Source: Flavobacteriales bacterium UBA6772
GTDB lineage: Bacteria > Bacteroidota > Bacteroidia > Flavobacteriales > UBA7430
Direction: 5' to 3'
Assembly (NCBI GenBank): GCA_002453265.1
Contig: DKGK01000062.1
Span: 4,291 to 12,053, forward strand
Length of the DNA stretch: 7,763 nt
The translations under genes and the position numbers were made by a program. Below the pieces are notes generated by a model that saw nothing but the letters and a program-made list of their open reading frames with translations, ran no database searches and was not told where the DNA came from. Positions 7,153 to 7,763 of this stretch are shown piece after piece. The stretch's first letter is position 1. Each line of letters opens with the position of its first letter.

Positions 7153-7192
7153 TACCTAAGTATTAAATAAGCTTTTGAAGGTAATTACCTAA
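7153..7192. promoter_or_regulatory. Candidate operator: 12-bp palindrome plus repeated TACCTAA motif
   Basis: AGGTAATTACCT at 7179-7190 is a perfect 12-bp palindrome. Its right part extends to TACCTAA at 7186-7192, and the same heptamer occurs at 7153-7159, exactly 33 bp away, about three helical turns. The proximal copy lies where the -33 region of the guaB promoter should be. This is the arrangement expected for a dimeric regulator acting on the promoter. The regulator is unknown, and the site is a prediction from pattern only. Confidence 0.35.
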
Positions 7193-7622
7193 CTATAAAG
7201 AAGGTTTAGATGTAAAAAGTCAAGCACATTAATTGAGGGATAACTCGCTGTTAATTATTCTTAATTTAGGTGAGAATAAAATAATTATCATTATTGATAA
7301 GAGCTGAATTGAATTAAGTCTAAACAAAACATATTTTTTTATGAAAACTGAAGTAATAACGAATATCTAGCTCAATTAAAAATAACAAATACAATTGACG
7401 AGTATTAAATCTAGTAATACAAATGCTTCTTTAAGTTAATAATTCAAATTATCACAAAAAAGAAAGCAGTCTACAAACCCTATATAAAATAGGTTTTTAA
7501 AAATAAATGAAAAATAATTCGATTTCGTGTTAACCTTTTAAGTTTTGCTTACATTAATATATAGAGGGACTTAGATAATTAATACTTCTAATTTTATTTT
7601 AAATTATATAAATATGATAATC
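7193..7622. other. AT-rich intergenic stretch without a gene
   Basis: About 430 bp with stop codons in all frames, and no open frame longer than a few tens of codons that resembles protein. The only ATG-led frame noticed near the middle (at 7340) codes for nine residues. I see no tRNA, rRNA, insertion sequence or direct-repeat array. It contains a Fur-box-like palindrome at 7277-7300 and a weak hairpin at 7475-7498, listed separately. The length and AT content would suit a regulatory spacer or a decayed gene. Confidence 0.5.
7475..7498. terminator. Weak terminator-like hairpin
   Basis: AAACCCTAT at 7475-7483 can pair with ATAGGTTT at 7489-7496 with one bulged C, closing a 5-nt loop (ATAAA), and T residues follow on the plus strand. 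The stem is short and AT-rich, and no coding region precedes it on either strand within the window, so a terminator function is doubtful. Confidence 0.2.
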
Positions 7623-7664
7623 TGAGTCATAAATATTGTGGGGGCAGTATTTAAGTATTGACTC
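7623..7664. repeat. Inverted repeat TGAGTCA...TGACTCA next to a terminator
   Basis: TGAGTCA at 7623-7629 pairs with TGACTCA at 7658-7664, and inside it TAAATA (7630-7635) can pair with TATTTA (7648-7653) around a 12-nt loop carrying GGGGG. A 5-nt bulge separates the two stems. It abuts the terminator hairpin beginning at 7665. On the plus strand this order (structured stem, then terminator with a T10 run) is what the 3' end of a small RNA would look like. No promoter for one was identified. Confidence 0.4.
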
Positions 7665-7695
7665 AAAAAAGGCGCAAATAGCGGCTTTTTTTTTT
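7665..7695. terminator. Intrinsic terminator, possibly bidirectional
   Basis: A6 then GGCGC (7665-7675), loop AAATA (7676-7680) and GCGGC then T10 (7681-7695) form a hairpin. It has three GC pairs at the top, one G-G mismatch, one further GC pair and six A-T pairs. A T10 tract follows on the plus strand and a T6 tract on the minus strand, so it could end transcription both ways. On the minus strand it lies about 20 nt after a stop codon at 7717-7719. It would thereby insulate the guaB operon from a gene entering from the right edge. Confidence 0.55.
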
Positions 7696-7716
7696 AATTT
7701 AATTCAAATTGTAGGT

Positions 7717-7763
7717 TTAAGGAATTGACGTTTCTAAATAATCTACAAACAATAAAAGCACTC
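7717..7763 (-). CDS. Possible 3' end of an upstream minus-strand gene (partial)
   Basis: From the right edge, a minus-strand frame reads VLLLFVDYLETSIP and then TAA at 7719-7717, and the terminator hairpin follows about 20 nt later. That placement suggests the tail of a gene lying beyond the window. The fragment is too short to identify. A second open frame (ending in TAA at 7696-7694 with QFELN) is also possible, so both the frame and the existence of the gene remain uncertain. Confidence 0.3.
   Translation of the reverse strand, partial: VLLLFVDYLETSIP

Noticed and set aside
7340..7369. Nine-codon frame starting with ATG in the upstream spacer
   Set aside because: Too short, with no clear promoter or conserved downstream partner; it is not evidence of a leader peptide.
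7094..7763. tRNA, CRISPR array, insertion sequence or purine riboswitch in the long spacer
   Set aside because: No cloverleaf, no regularly spaced repeats, no transposase frame or terminal repeats, and no recognisable purine aptamer core were found on either strand.

Overview
The window looks like part of a low-GC chromosome from a member of the Bacteroidota, most likely class Flavobacteriia. The evidence is AT-rich DNA throughout, a TAnnTTTG-type promoter element before the first gene, no strong Shine-Dalgarno sequences, and a tandem set of SurA/PpiC-type periplasmic foldases, one of them a lipoprotein. The genus cannot be fixed from this sequence.

All five intact genes lie on the minus strand, so they are read from right to left. 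From upstream to downstream they are: guaB (IMP dehydrogenase, 7093-5615); a 708-residue secreted protein with two parvulin domains (5603-3477); a 279-residue lipoprotein related to the SurA/PpiC family but without recognisable parvulin catalytic residues (3473-2634); a 455-residue SurA-like periplasmic chaperone (2668-1301); and a MoxR-family AAA+ ATPase (1298-333). The junctions are 11 bp, 3 bp, a 35-bp overlap and 2 bp, and no convincing promoter lies between them. They are therefore read here as one operon with translational coupling. The logic appears to be a housekeeping purine gene leading an envelope-quality block: three exported proteins that would escort outer-membrane or secreted proteins through the periplasm, and a cytoplasmic chaperone-like ATPase. 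That functional link is inference.

Left edge (1-298): the 3' part of a convergent plus-strand gene of the DUF1697 family, broken by an apparent 1-base frameshift and diverged in a conserved loop, so probably a pseudogene. The gap to moxR (299-332) shows no clear terminator.

Right side (7094-7763): about 670 bp with no complete gene. It holds the guaB promoter and leader, a 12-bp palindrome with repeated TACCTAA motifs just upstream, a weak Fur-box-like palindrome, a weak terminator-like hairpin near 7475-7498, and a hairpin plus intrinsic terminator at 7623-7695. The terminator may close a minus-strand gene lying mostly beyond the right edge.

The most unusual element is inside the lipoprotein gene. 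A near-perfect inverted repeat with 16-bp arms, a 3-nt loop and one bulged base (3398-3433) begins 40 nt after the start codon, spans the lipobox cysteine codon and is followed in the mRNA by UUUU. The gene also starts with TTG and is in the same reading frame as the preceding gene, separated only by TAA-GCA. Together these suggest unusual translational or attenuation control of the lipoprotein and the genes behind it. No new defence, mobile or CRISPR system was seen.
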